64,000 nucleotides of DNA from contig PTFA01000198.1 in assembly GCA_003342895.1 (NCBI GenBank), positions 1,567,640-1,631,639 of the forward strand, given 5' to 3'. Below, one piece after another: positions 13,893 through 27,100 of this stretch; within the stretch, counting starts at the first letter, position 1; every line of letters begins with the position of its first letter. The stretch comes from Casuarius casuarius. Its lineage: Eukaryota > Chordata > Aves > Casuariiformes > Casuariidae. The notes beneath the pieces are model-generated. The model had not been told where the DNA came from. It saw only the letters and a list, made by a program, of their open reading frames with translations, and ran no database searches. A program made the position numbers and the translations under genes.

Positions 13893-13942
13893 TGTAATTA
13901 GGGCACTCGCTTCCGAAATGCANGGAAGTGGGGTTCAAATCC
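13893..13942 (+). repeat. tRNA-derived SINE-like relic (A-box/B-box remnant)
   Basis: The stretch contains TTAGGGCACTCGC followed about 30 bases later by GGGTTCAAATCC. The latter closely resembles an RNA polymerase III B-box (GGTTCRANTCC). Spacing and wording resemble the tRNA-like heads of old amniote SINEs. The cloverleaf cannot be completed, so it is not a functional tRNA gene. A chance B-box match remains possible. Confidence 0.3.
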
Positions 13943-14099
13943 AAAGAAAACAGACAGGAGCGGTGGCTTGAGCGATGCCCCAGTGATGCGCTGGAATTAC
14001 AGACGGGCTCTCTGTAGCCCTGTGAAAATCCACGTTGCAAAGGTTTCAACCTGCCGTTCGTGGCCTTTCCGGAATAGAAGTCGGGAAAGGTGGGTTACC

Positions 14100-14760
14100 G
14101 TCGTGGCGCGGGAAGGGACCTGACTTTGCCTCTGCCACGTGCCAGGCGAGCACGCTNGCTGCTCGCCTGCTGAGGGAACCGGCACAGCCCGGATGCATCC
14201 GCAGAGGTGGGTTTGGGAGCCCGGTACGCCTGGCAAAGTCCTCAGCAAAATCCCGTATCCTTTCCGCGGTGGGCGTTGGCNGCAGCGTGCTGGGGCGCTG
14301 CCCTCAGGCCCCGCGGCCGGGGGCTCGGTGCCCCACGGCGCTCGGGCCCCTTCCTGGCGCTCCCGCCGCCCTCTGCGGTTTGCGGGGTTTCAAAGCGGCG
14401 CTTTCGGGGCGGAGGTGTTACGAGGTAGCAATTTTCTCATTGCCNTGTCTTCACTGTTGTGACACAGCAGTCCTGGAGGCGCTCAGGTTCCCCTTGCGAG
14501 TCCTTGGGCCGTCAGCGGGTTGGACGCGTGGAAACGGAGCGCGTAACCGCGTGCCTGGCCGCGGGGGGGGGGTGGGTGCCGCGCGGCGCCGGGGGACGGG
14601 GCCCTCAGGAGGGTGGTGCAGCGATGGCGGCGAAGCGGGGCGCCGGTCGGGGCAGCCAGCGGCCCGGTGGCCGGCTGTGCTCCGCGTCGCTGTCATCCCG
14701 CCCGGCTGCCCCGCGAGGAGCTGTGCGGTGGCCAGGCCGGGCTGATGCCCCTCCACGAGG
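14100..14760. promoter_or_regulatory. CpG island-like segment
   Basis: This stretch is strongly enriched in G+C and CpG, including a run of ten G near 14567 and an ATG at 14624 in the context GCGATGGCGG. Open frames run on both strands, as expected for GC-rich DNA. None resembles a known family or ends at a convincing donor in the phase SGPP2 exon 2 needs. It could be a promoter or an unmethylated intronic island. Confidence 0.3.
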
Positions 14761-16372
14761 CAGCGAGGGCTGCGGGTGTTTCCTGAGTATCGAGCCAGTT
14801 GCTTAGTCCGTGTTCTTGATGTTCCCTTGCTCACCAGCTCGGTTAGAAACACTTATTTTCCTCCACTTCAACAAAAGCTCAGATTTCTGGAGATAATGTG
14901 AAACAGTGNGAGTGCAACGTGCTAGCTGGATTTATGCCCTGGCTGAGACTTAATACCAAACCCATGGGTTTTCATGGAAGGAACTGTCAAGTTTTATTAT
15001 TGTGGAAGACAAGACGTTAACTTTTTATAATTAGCTGTCTAAATTATCCCGTCTCTAGCTGATACTTCTCGATGTTCTGCACTCCGTTGTAATATTAGCT
15101 GGATTCACGGGGGATTTGTTTTTGAAACTGATTGGAAGGTATCTTTTCTTGATGGTCTTCTTGATGTCCTGAAATAGCACACTTAAAAATACTGCCTAAT
15201 TTCCTGAAGACTTGTCCGGTGTTTTAGTGAGTGCCCAAATAAATATTCATATTTAAAGAATAGAGCTCTGCTTATCTGTAACATCCTGATGGAGTTTTGC
15301 TCATTAAATTGATATTCTGAATTAAAGGGAACAGAGGAAAAAAAAAATCTCTTACTTAAAGTCCTCTGTAGAGACTCGCCTGTTTTTTTTCTCCCTTCCG
15401 CCATTTCCTGGATGCTTTATCATCTCTTGAAATCTATTTTTTTGACTGTGAAAGAGTACAGTTCATATTTGCTATGTAGTTATACCTTAACTGTTAGAGC
15501 GGCTGCAGACCAGTATAATGTTTACAAGCTGCCTGGCCCCNTTTAATGATTGTATTCTTGCTCACATCTTAGAGGAGCAGGCTAATTACCAGGATAGGAA
15601 GGTGACAGTAACAAAAATGGAAAAGGTAGATGAAACTGTGCATCCATCTCAGGTGGACTGTAATCCTAGAAATTGGGTCAATTCTTGGCTCCACCTTCAT
15701 GAAAGCTCTGCTTTTGCTGTAATGAGGCGTGGGGTAATTTTGAAGTAGGCTTGCTCTAGAGCTCAAATCAAGGTCTTCCACTGTGTTGTGCTCCCTTGCA
15801 ATAGATTTCACATCAGCCCGAGTCTTATTTTTCCTATTTTAATTATGATACTGGCATACTAGATTTCACATTGCTTCCCATTACAGCACAGCAGAAGCTG
15901 ACAGTGGCCAAGATGGGCTCAGCAGGAGATACAGCACCTTCCATGCAGAGCCCATGAGCACTGTCAGCAGCAAGGCGTTTCTGGCTGAAGTGCCAACTCT
16001 TTCTCCTCATATAGAATATAACTTAATATTTTGGCAGNTCCTCTGCAGGAAGGAAGTTCCTCTGCAGCTGGAGAAACAAGGGATCCCGTTGCTTATCTAG
16101 GTGTGCTGCGCGTGAGGCTGGTGCTCCTCAGCACTGCTCCGGGGCTTCCTTGACTGCGTCCCCACTGCTGCCGTGGCTGCCTAGGGAGCCTGTCTGTCCT
16201 GCAGGGGTCCAGTTTTTAAGGTTCCCGTGGAAAATGATTAGTAAATGCTTAGGTAATCTGCAAGAGAGAGAGGGATTGATCAGACAATTTGGTCCCTGAG
16301 TCCTATGAGTGAAAGTCCTTTTGAAGATGACAGTACCTACAGTCATAGCCAAGATTTGGTAGTGTGTGACAG

Positions 16373-16448
16373 CAGAAAATAGGTAGAAAACCAGAAGAAA
16401 AGGTTTTTTTTTTTTTTTTAAAAAAAAAGAAGTCCAGAAAATAGGTAG
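16373..16448. repeat. 14-bp direct repeat flanking a poly(T)/poly(A) tract
   Basis: The sequence CAGAAAATAGGTAG occurs at 16373-16386 and again, exactly, at 16435-16448. Between the copies lie about 16 T followed by about 9 A (16404-16428), a near-perfect self-complementary tract. The arrangement could be a target-site duplication around a tiny retroposed insert or a local tandem duplication. Confidence 0.6.
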
Positions 16449-19400
16449 CAAACAAAGCCAGGCACGTGCAGGTTGCTACCTGCGTTTAGTAATCTTTTAG
16501 ATCTTGCTGTGGAAACACCTGATGCTAGTAAACATTTGTGAATTGGTGCTTCTGGATTGTGTTGTATATCCTGTTTAATTATTTGGTGCCTGTTGCTCCG
16601 GAGATGGCTCACGGGGGGACATGGGTGGTGGTGCAGGGGCGTGCTGAGCGCTGATGTGGGAGCTGGCAGCGGTGGACAGGCCAACGGAGGCAGCTGCAGA
16701 AAGGCAGCGGTTGGCTCGAGTGGGGCACCGGTGATGAGGGGCTTCATGACTCGGTGCTTCCCAGTGCACAGCTCCAGTCATCTTTTTGGAGGCCGCTGGA
16801 CCTTGCAGTGAGGAGCAGTCAGGGTCCTGGGATTAATGCCGGTGCTTGGAGGTAAGCCACTTACTGTTTTATAATTCTGCTCAGCGTCTTAGGCCATTAG
16901 TTCAGATATCACACAGAAGAATAAAAGCTCATCTGCTGTCATTTTTCTCCTCTGGATCTCTGGAGTACAGGGTAGGTTTATGGGCAAGGAGCCAGAGGAA
17001 ATCTGTTCTCCTTGGGAAATCCTTTGGACAGGCCGTTCCTTTACTTTACCTCGTGTATGTGCTCTGCACGGGTTGCGCGGGCGGTGGAAGATGACTATTG
17101 ATTGCTATGGCCTTGCAGGCAAGTAAATCTGAGATCTAGAAGGGACAGGTAGTGTTGTCTAAATATGAGAAAATACATAGTTCAATTTTTTTTTTAATTT
17201 AAAATGACTATTAAAGTTCCTGTATGATAGGGCTTCATATTATTTCAGTATAGTCAGCAGCTGGATCTTCTTTTTTGAAGTAAACCACTAAGGATCTAGG
17301 TTTAGAGGTATACAAATGCTTTTAGGATTATGTGACTCATGTATTACTATTTTATCAGTATATTATTTGCTATTTTAACATATTTGTTGCTAGCTGTAAC
17401 AGAAGAAAAAATGTGTGTGTTTAATCCTTTCTCTTGAAGAAAACTGGCTGTTGTGAACTACTGCTAACACAGTCCCTTGAGTCTGCCAGTTGTGGCTCCC
17501 ATGAAGATAACGTAACCATTCTGTAATAGCAGGCCATTTTGCTGTTATCTCTTTTGCAGCTAGAAATACTTATAACAATAAACTGCTAGTGAGTTTAATT
17601 AATGTATTGCCTTCAGTGTTCCGTATCGACGTTTCTCTGTGCAAATGGAGAACGTCCAGATAGTCTGTTTTACAGAAGACAGTGTCAGTTAGATACCTCG
17701 CTGATGCCGTGAGAGGGCAAAGTGCTTGTCTGCGTGTGAAAGGGCTCGCTGGCATCGGCAGCGAGGACCCCGTGCCTTGGCAGAGGTGGGGCCCTTTTGC
17801 ACGGAGCTGCTGCATGAAGCAGGGACAGGAGGAGATGCCACGGTGGGTGGCAGCGCTGGAGTCCCAGAGTAGCCCCTTCAGCATGGCCATCTGCTCATGA
17901 TGGCGCTGGCTGGCCACGTTGGGTTACCTGTTGGCCTCCTTGTGAGATACCCCGTCTGAAATGGGACCAACAGCAGTGTGGCCTGGGCTAATTGCAGCTA
18001 ATCACGAGGAAGGCAGTGGATTGAGCACGTCCTGTCTACGGGCTCGTCCCCGGCGCTGGCTCGCTGCTGCGACGTCTGCCAGGTGCCTCTCTCTGCTCAG
18101 AGCCGCAGTTTGAGCACCGTGCCCCTTGCCCGTCTGCGGTGGTCTCTGCCTTAGCGGGGGATATCTGCCTGGGACTTGTGTGTTTGCAGTGATCGTTAAT
18201 GCAACGATCCTGAANCCTTATTGGCCCCACCTCAGAAAACTGCTCTTTGGCTTGGACCCTAAAACTGTCTGCCAAGGAAACAATCATTTCTCTCTGTACT
18301 GCTGCCTGATTGTAATATAGTGTAAAAAAGGGCCTGCTGCTCTGTGCCTCTACAAATAGATGTCTGCAGTGGAAACAGCCTTTGCACAGAGGCAAGCCAA
18401 GGGGATTCGTTATGCTGCTGGAGAGAAATAAGTTACTAATCCTTGGGCTCAAATTTCCAGGCTGTGGTCAGTGTCTAAAACCAAATCTTAAGTTGAGAAC
18501 AAGCCTTTTGCTCCAAAAAGAAACATAACAGCAAAGTCCTGGTTCTCCATGGTCACCTGGCCCTTCCCTCATGCTTCCTTTGACTTAAGTCATCCGTCAG
18601 CCGAGACTCCCCGGACCCCGGCGTGCTGGGGAAAAGGGGAGCGAGCAGCTTTCCCTGCCTCCTCCTGACCCCTTCTCCTGCTCCTGCAGAGCAGTGTGGG
18701 TATCTCACAACCGTGCCGCTCCTGGTGATGCACTGACTAAGGCGTTTTGGCAAGAAGTCAAAAGTGTAAGAGGTGGCGGTGCTGGCTGGGAGCTAGTGTG
18801 TGGGCAGGCTGGCCGTCTAATATTGCGCGATTTGAAAACTGTTGTTCTGTGACACATACGTCTATCCAAAAATGCTGCTCNTAACGCTCAGCCTTCAGAG
18901 CTATGAAGTACAGCTGGGTGTCAGAGCGATTTCTGATCTCTGTTTTGAAGTCAGACTTCCCGTCCTGTGCAGTCGGGAACTTGCTCTCTCCAGTTCTTGC
19001 AGCGTTTTTTCCCCCTCTGTCCACAGACAGTGCAGCTTCCTAACCCTCGCCGTGACTTCCTCCACCACTTCCAGATGTAGGCTCCTTGGTGCATCCCACA
19101 AGATTTCAGTCTAATCCTGGAGAATTAGAACACAATTAAACAAACCTGTTCTCCTGCAAAACAGGGAGGGAGGAAGGAAGGAAGCTTTTTCTTCTGCCCT
19201 TCCCTCTTCTGCCTCTCTCTTGCCCTGTTCCTTCCTTATTGCACAAACCAGCCAGTTCCTGCAGGAATGTGGGAGGATGCCGAAGTGCGCNGGCAGCCCA
19301 TGGCCCTGTCAGGGCACCACAGGCCCCCGTAGCCAGCTCGCTTAACCTGTGGCAGGTTAAGCCGGGAAGATGAGCAGCCCTCCGAATGCTTGTCAGAAGA

Positions 19401-22400
19401 TAGATGTGCACAGCCTAATTTACGCTAGTGTCGCGGGGCTTTCTTGGCAGCAAGCTGCTGTTGACACTCATCAGCAATTAAAAACAGCAGCTCGAGAAGC
19501 GGGANCTTGAGGATCTGCTTGAGCAGTTGGGGTATTCATGAGAAGGGTGATTTTCCATAAAGAGCATGTATGGAAATNGAGGCAAGGGTGTTATCCTTCG
19601 TGTTGGGGATGTGGGCCTGGGCGTTTGCCGTGAAGTCTGAAGGCTTATGGGTTTTTCTGTCTCTTCTTCTTCCCTTCCACTCCCCCCCCCCCTTTTTCTT
19701 TAATTAAGAAGACTTCCTTTTAGGAAGATGACTTAATCACATTTTTTCCTTCATTAGTTCTTCCTATTAATTGCCTAAACGAGTGCTCTGTCAACTCTGG
19801 TCTTATTCTGTTCCATTTTATACTTAAGTGACTTGGCAGATTCTGTGGGGTCTGTTTGTGTCCTTTCAGTGAAAGGAGGGAGGCCTTATTACNTTCCTCC
19901 GAGGGCAACGGACAGTAATTTAGCGTATAATTCAGTCTACCACCTGAGTACTAATCAGGGTGGAAAGGAAACTCATCTGCAATTAAGATTAAAAATGATA
20001 ATCTTCAGGGATAAAATGAGGTCTCTTAAGTGCATCCTGGACCTGTCAGAGCTACTGTGTGCTGGGCGCGTTGAGCAGTCCTGCACGCGTGCGTGTCCGT
20101 CTCTGCTGACCGTCTTTTCATGTCTGAAGTGGCTGATTTTGCTTAGTTATGCTTGAGATTTTTTCACGAGCTGTGTAATATTCCTGTAGTTTGGGATTCA
20201 GCAAGGTATGTAATAGCTATTACTAAAACTGGGATTAGACCTTACATTTAAGGCTAGGGAAATTGCTAAAGTACCTTGCTCAGAGCTTTACATATTGGCC
20301 TTTTTTTTTGGTGCTCTGCATGGTGTAAGGAACCACAGAGATGCTGCCAGAAGTCCACGCGATTTGTGAGGCTCCCTGCGGGTTCTTTCCCGGAGGCTGC
20401 TGGAGGGGCCGTGGATGTCCGGCGGGAAGCTCGCCCGCTGCCGCTTCTCGTGCGGAGGTTGTCCGCCTTCTGTGCGAGATGGCGGTCNGAGGCTGCGTGC
20501 CTCAGGACTACGCCATTAGCGCGTGCCGCTGTAAATAAGTGCACAACAGCTGCACGCAGGACACTGCCTGTTTATTTATTAATCAGCAAGGCAGACGAGC
20601 CCTGTCTGGGGAGATCAGAGCTGGTCAGAACTTTCTGACTTTTCAAGAAGGGTTTTTCTTGTGATTTCCATGAAATGGAGGAGATGGCTTCTGTTTTTCT
20701 CCGTCCCCATGCGTCTNGGGTGTCGGTTAGCTCTAGGGCCCGTCCCCGCCAGCACCTCTGGCTCCGCCGCCTTGCCGCGCTCCGTCCTGCCTGCGTGCCG
20801 GGCGCTCCTGCTGCTCCCGGCTGGCCGGTGGGGCTGCCGAAAATGGGGTTAGCTAGGATTTTCCAGCATTTTTCTTTCATGTGCCTGGCCCTCGGTGGCT
20901 TCTCTAAATTTTACGACTTTCTTGTAGCTTAAAAAAACCCTTAAATAAGGAGTATCCTACCGCNTGAAGTAGGGGCTTGGGGAGGGAAGTTGCAGGTCCT
21001 CTGCAGGGCAGCTCTGCTGTCCGCGAAGCGTTGTGGTGACCTCAGGAGCTTCAGCTAAGCTTGCGTGTCTCCTGGAAGGGCCAGGGAATTGAAAGCCGAG
21101 AACAAACCGTTGTTTAACGGTGTCTCTGGGTCAGGCTCTAACCCTCAGAGTTTAATTGCGTATATATTGTGTTAGTGGCTCAGCTGCTTATTACACTTCT
21201 AAAATGTTCTTAAAAGTCTGACTTTCTTTACAGCCTTAATTACTGTGCCGTAAAACCTCTCCGATTCCAACTGAGTAACNCTGGAGATGGATGGAGGGGC
21301 TGACTCATTCAGAGTGCTTCACAGGTTGTTGAAGGCACCGAGTCACTTCACTAGATTAAGTATAAACAACTCTTACATTTTAATAATTTGAAAGTCTCCT
21401 AAAAGTCCAAGTTACTTAAAAGTAGGGATTGAGTAAACTTCTGAGAGTGAGAAGACTCTAAATGTTCACATGAAAACTAATTATAATGGCCTTCTCCTGC
21501 ATGGAGGTTAGAATGGGAATAAAGCGGGCAACGTGCTTCACAGGATGCTTACAGCAATGTTTGCTTTCTTCAGAAATAATGAATTAAAATAGTAAATAAA
21601 AAGTAGTAACTGGTTGGCTTTAGCACTGGCAACGTTGGAACTGCATGTGGACTTCGCATGGGCCAATGCAATAAGGCATGAAGCAGACTTTTAGTAGGCT
21701 TCTTGTAGTCACATTTTAGGACCATAATGATTGCATTTTTTTTTTTAATAGCCATACACTACATAAAACCAAATGGAGCTCTTTTGTGCTACCTCTCATT
21801 CCTAAAGTGTGGTTGTTGCCATCGTGTATCATAGACGTGGTCCGTTTGTCTCGGGCCTCACCTGTNAGGCTCTTCAGAACTGCTTTTAAAAAAATAAATC
21901 AAGTGGGAGATGATTTGTGATAGAAAAGAGGAAGAAAGAAAAANAAATTAAAAAATCATATAGAAGGACTACCTGCTTCCCCCCTCAAAATATTTTAACT
22001 CCAGATTTCTTTTAGAACCCGAAGAATTATAAAACAATATTTTTTCCCCGCAGAACACATTACTGTAATTAGAAAGGTTTATCCCTCCCCCCACGAGGTT
22101 TCAAGTATATAGGAATTGCCTTGGGGCTGCGTCTGCTCCTCTCTGGCCTGAGGCACGCGAGCACAGAGCTCCTGGTGCATCAGGGAGGGCTGCTTAATTG
22201 CAGAATNGCCGCTGCGAGAAGGCAGCGTCCTTCTGGGACACATAAGTACGTCCCAAGACGGGTTAGCGATCTCGAGCAGAAGCGTCAGAGCTGCTAATTG
22301 CACTGATGGTGATTTCTAATTGATGTAGGAGACCCAAGACACTCGGGCGGCTTGTTCCTTAACTCGAACTTCTAAATTTACTTAGTGATGCTGGTAACTA

Positions 22401-23961
22401 ATCTGTGACCTCTATTACTGATGCATGGGGGAACACTCCTGCAACCCGAGTGTTTCAAAAGCAATGACTCATCTTTTCTGCTCTGCTTATTGATGCTAAG
22501 ATCAATTTAAATATATATTTTTTTCTATGACAGGCAAATGGATGTTACTTCTTTCCGTCTTGCTTTTGTTGCCTTCATACAGTTGGCCTAATAATCTCNG
22601 TATTGAAAGCAGATTAAGGGATTGCAACTTTTAATTGCTTTTGAAATGAATTGCAATTGAATGTCTAGACTCTTTAGGCAATTTTTACATTTTCTCACTG
22701 GTATTTAGGATGAGGATTTCTCTCTGGTAGATTAGGCTCACAATCGGCTCAAAGCCTAATAGTTTTACTCTCAGAAGGGTTTCAGAAGCTTATGGTGAAG
22801 CTGTGTCTTAGCCTAACTCGCCAGCGCCTCTGCTGAGACCTTCCTGATCCCTTCTCGGCTCTCATGGTTAGGAAGCTTTGCCTCGTATTTACACTGCCAA
22901 ATTCCCTTTTTTTTTTTTTTTCCTTCTTTCTTTTGGGAGAGATGGAGAGAGAAGGGATTGGCTTCCCTTCCCCTCCCAAATTAAAAATCCTCTTCAAAAA
23001 TCTTTCCTTTTCTCTTTTCTGAAGCACTCAGGCATTTGTATAAAATCCGATTCATTTGCCCGTTGCTCCTGGTGACGAGGTGAAAGGTTTCTTGGTGACG
23101 GACTCGTCCCAAAGGTCAGCAATGGCAAAAGCCTCCATGAAATGACCAAAATCTCATGTCTTTATTAAAACACACTGTCCTGGCTCGCAGGAAGCTCCCA
23201 CGGGGGCCGGGACTGACTGGCAAAGCCGGTGGCCAGAGAGGCATGGGGTGGCCNCAGAAAAGGGTCCCACCGCCGCTTTGTCCTGCTGCCTTCGGAAGAG
23301 GTGGAAATCAGGCGGTGAAACGGGCAGCTCTTCTGTTCGTGCCCGTCCACAGCCTTGTTGTTCCCTACAGCTGTCCATATGCCGAATCGCCTCCAGTTTA
23401 AGCGTTGTAGTTGGAGCTGCTGCATTTTGGGCCGGAGGTGACCTGATCACCTTCGCGGGGTGTCCGCATCAGCAGGGAAGAGCCNCCCGCTGGCAGGGTA
23501 AATTTTGGCTGATCCAGTGAGGCAAATTATGGACAGTTACTGAACCATTTTGTTCATCCATTCATTTATTTATTTTATCTCAAAACACATTTCTAGCAAA
23601 AGCAATATTTTTCTTTTTTTAATCTATAGCTGTAGAAACTTTGAGATTAAAACATTGGTACCCTTTTGTTAGGTATAGATGATTTCTCTAGAGCAAAGAT
23701 TGGTCTGATCTCTTGAAAATCTGTTTTTCGAAGTGACTGCTACCCTTAGTTAGTTTGAACAGATTTCTGATATGCAGTCAATGCGATCAAACACTATCGT
23801 GTCCGTTTTAGTATAAAAATTGAACTTAATTTCTTGAGGTTTGTTCTAATGAATTGTTACTTGATTAACAATTTGGTTTATGGTGCTGGGAACTGTGACA
23901 GAAAATGTCTTAGATGTTTGGTTTGATTCACTAATACTCTCTAAAATCCTCTTCTTTTCAG

Positions 23962-24120
23962 GATTGTGCGCAGAAGTATGTTGTGAAGAACTATTTCTAC
24001 TACTACTTATTCAGGTTTTCGGCTGCTCTGGGTGAAGAGGTGTTTTATATCACTTTCCTTCCATTTATCTACTGGAACATAGATCACTCTGTGTCTAGAA
24101 GGATGGTAATCATTTGGTCT
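23962..24120 (+). CDS. SGPP2: SGPP2 coding exon 2
   Basis: 53 codons with no internal stop. The exon begins after a pyrimidine tract ending in TTTTCAG (AG at 23960-23961) and ends in TGGTCT before a GTAAGT donor. It encodes the conserved [13 protein letters not shown] segment and the first membrane span ([17 protein letters not shown]). A second AG at 23972-23973, 12 bases inside and in frame, would start the exon at AAG (K) and drop the residues DCAQ. Mammalian SGPP2 reads V-Q before KYVV, so either acceptor is possible. Confidence 0.93.
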
Positions 24121-27100
24121 GTAAGTATTTCTATGACTTATTTAAACATATACTTGTTAATTCTGTAGCTGTAGCAAATGAATATTTAAGGATAAGGATA
24201 ACACTAACGGACAAAACTCCTTTGAACAAAAAACCCCAATGTTGTCTATGCTGTTCTCAATAAGTGTCTTCAGCCATGTACATCTCCCACTAGGATGAAC
24301 TATCGAACGAGCAAATCCTGGAATGTTGCTCCCTTCCTTTCCCCGTCGCTGTGGTGGCTGTAAGGCATCTGAAACACTTGGGCATTTGCTTATCGAAAGC
24401 TAGAGCTATGAAGCCTGGCTTCACCCGGGGTTTCATTTTTGTTCCTTGCAGAGCGTTGGTTCTGTTACGGAGAATGCACGGACTAAGCTCACCCGGGGAA
24501 GCTCGTCGTCGCTGTCCCTGGGAGAGGAGCAGGGCTCGCGGGGAGGCTGCGCAGGAGCCCTCTGCCCTCTCTGCCGCTGGGTCGCCTCGGGCAGTGCTGG
24601 GACCCTGCCGGTGGCCGGGAGCAGCTCCCCAGCACCCTCCCCGCACCCTTCCTGCCCACGCTGGGACACGCGTTGTGGTCACCTCTTTTGCTGCCCCATG
24701 GTACTGCGGCCATGCTCTCTGGCTCAGGTGGCCGCTGCTGTAGCTTTTAAGCATTTAAAGAGCTTAATTGTTGCCGTGTGAACTCTGACATTGCCTTGCT
24801 GCTCCATCCGATTGGAAACGCTGCCCAGCTGGTGCTGCCGTTGGCCTGGTTGCCGAATGGCAGGGGCTGATAGGTGTCATTGGAGNGGGTCCCTGCAGTG
24901 GCAGCAGCTGATGCTGGAGATGGGAGGCAGGAGGCGGCTGCTCGTGCAGAGCATCTCCTCGTCTGTGTGGCGTCTTGGATCAACTGATGTTTTTTCAGCC
25001 CACCGACTGATTTAGCTGCTTTTGATAGGGTTTGCACAGAACAGGCAAGAAAACCCTCCTTTTCTGATGCATCCCGGTAGTTTAAGGATCGTTCTTCGTT
25101 GTTGGGGGGGGTCTTTCTCTCACTCCGATTTCTTCTGCATGATCTGTTCGTACAGGTTCTGGCATGGTCCGTATCGGTGTAAATCTGTGAGCAAGGGGAT
25201 ACGCANGCTGCGGCTGGATAGAGGGGGGGCTTCAAAAGAAAAGCCACTTCAGAACAAAAATCNTGTTCTCTGCTGCAGGCTAAGGCTCAAAGGGCTAATT
25301 TTTGTTAATACAGGGGCATTCTGAAAACCTGCAACAGGTTTTAGCACTGCTTCAGCTTTTGCAAATGAAGTTAGGGGTGGCCAAAATAATGTATTTCCAT
25401 TCTGGCTCTCAAAATGAGTAGATAACAAGGCACTTTATTCTGTTATCTGGGAATGACTATATTGTTTTATCACTATGGTGGCTCATCTTGTTATTGATCA
25501 GATCTTTGCTGCCCAAACAAGANCACTTTAGACCATCTCTGGCAAATGACAGACCCTTGGGGTTTGGTTGTCAGTCTACGTTGATTAGAGAAATTGAAAC
25601 TTGGTGAAAACTTGGATGTGATAGCTAGTTTTGTTTCTTTACAGTGAAACGTCACCTTGACTGAGTCAATTCTGATTAATAATATTCTGTCTTTTGTCCA
25701 AATAATATGATCAAAAATAATAAATACAATTTGAATTGAGTCACACACTTAAAATACAGCCAGTCTTGGATGGAAGGCATCCATTGCTCTGTGCCAGTAA
25801 CCCTAGTCGATAAGTTTTATCAAGAGAAGATGGAAAAATAACTTGCACATGAAATCTAGAGGTAGGTGGACACCGTATAATTAGAGTTGGGGTTTGGCCA
25901 GGAGTACACCTACTGCTTCTGGAAGTGTGCCACCGAAAATGAGAATTGCTAGTCACAGCCTCCTGTTCTCACACATTGCTCAAAAAATGACTCTTCAGAG
26001 CTACTGCCGTACCTTTCTGAAGACTCGCCTTGCTTTACCTTGCAAGGAGGCCATCTGAGTACTGGCCAGATCTAGCCCAACTTAATTGGTGTTCAAGCAT
26101 TTGATATTACGATTATTAGTATTATTTTTTCCAGTTGCTCAGAGAGTTGTGGAGTTCCATTTTGTACTGAGAAGGGAAAAAGGGGAAGATATTTTAAACA
26201 AAATTTTGACAATCTGTAGTTTTAAAAACATTTTAATTATATGTAATTGTGGAATGGCTGAAAATGTCTGAGGGCTCTGCGTCAATGTTATGGCAAGTGC
26301 AGCTGAATGGCTTAATTACTGGCACACAGCCTTTGGACAGTGGTAAGCATTTATTGTGTTATTAGTGATCTTGGCCTGCCTGGAGACCTTAGCCACGTAT
26401 GCACCAGCAGAATTGGCTGAGCAGCGTGGGAAATACTAGGGTGTTCGATACGGCAAACCTGTGCTTTCCAGCTGCAAAGTTGTCAGCGACAGCACTGAAA
26501 ACGTGCTGACCAGCGACGTGGGGAACAGGAACGCAGATCTGCAGGCCATCAGCAATTCAGCGTTTTTCACGAATACTCTTTTTTCTGTGTGGCTAATGAT
26601 GCAGGGCTGAGGACAGCCATGGTAGATAAAAGTCCATGTAGCCCAAGGGTCTCTGACAATAACTGCTAGAAGAAAGTTAGAAGGAAAGTACAAAGGCAAG
26701 GAAGCTCTCTGTGTCTGCATGGAGAGAGCAGAAGTGGGTTAGGTAAGCTGAGGCTGGGTGGTGAGACCTCAGCAGTGTGTAAGGCTTCGGAAGGGAAAAG
26801 GTAGAAAGGGAATTGGACCATCTGTGGCATGTTGGTAAGGTTGTCGGACACCGGAAATGTGGTGTTTTGAATGTGTTAACTTGAGTCCGGCACCCGATAC
26901 ACGGCCTGCAGAAAGCTCTTACCCAGCTGGAGAGGAGAGTTAGTATCGAAACTCTGAGGGCTAAGGAGAAGGTAATTGTTGTTCCCTTTTAACACTGTCT
27001 GCAATGAAGAGAGAGTGTTAGTGAAGTTCTTCAGCAGGGGGACAAAGTGATCTTCTAGTGATTTTGGTGCAAAAATATGGGTGTTTGGGGCACATGCTGA

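Larger units (their letters stand above)
1..23961. other. 5' flank and/or intron 1 of SGPP2; no coding exon recognised
   Basis: I recognise no protein-coding exon in this stretch. It is ordinary-looking AT-rich intronic or intergenic DNA broken up by short CpG-rich patches, for example near 3660-3800, 4200-4345, 5000-5140, 8220-8740, 10265-10450, 12480-13500, 14100-14760 and 20390-20850. Open frames in these patches overlap on both strands and show no recognisable family, so I treat them as by-products of GC richness. The missing first exon of SGPP2 should lie in this stretch, in its gap, or further upstream. Smaller repeats inside it are listed separately. Confidence 0.6.

Noticed and set aside
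14035..14745. 236-codon open frame in a CpG island
   Set aside because: Overlapping frames are open on both strands, the composition is Gly/Arg/Ala/Pro-rich, it has no domain, and it contains ambiguous bases.
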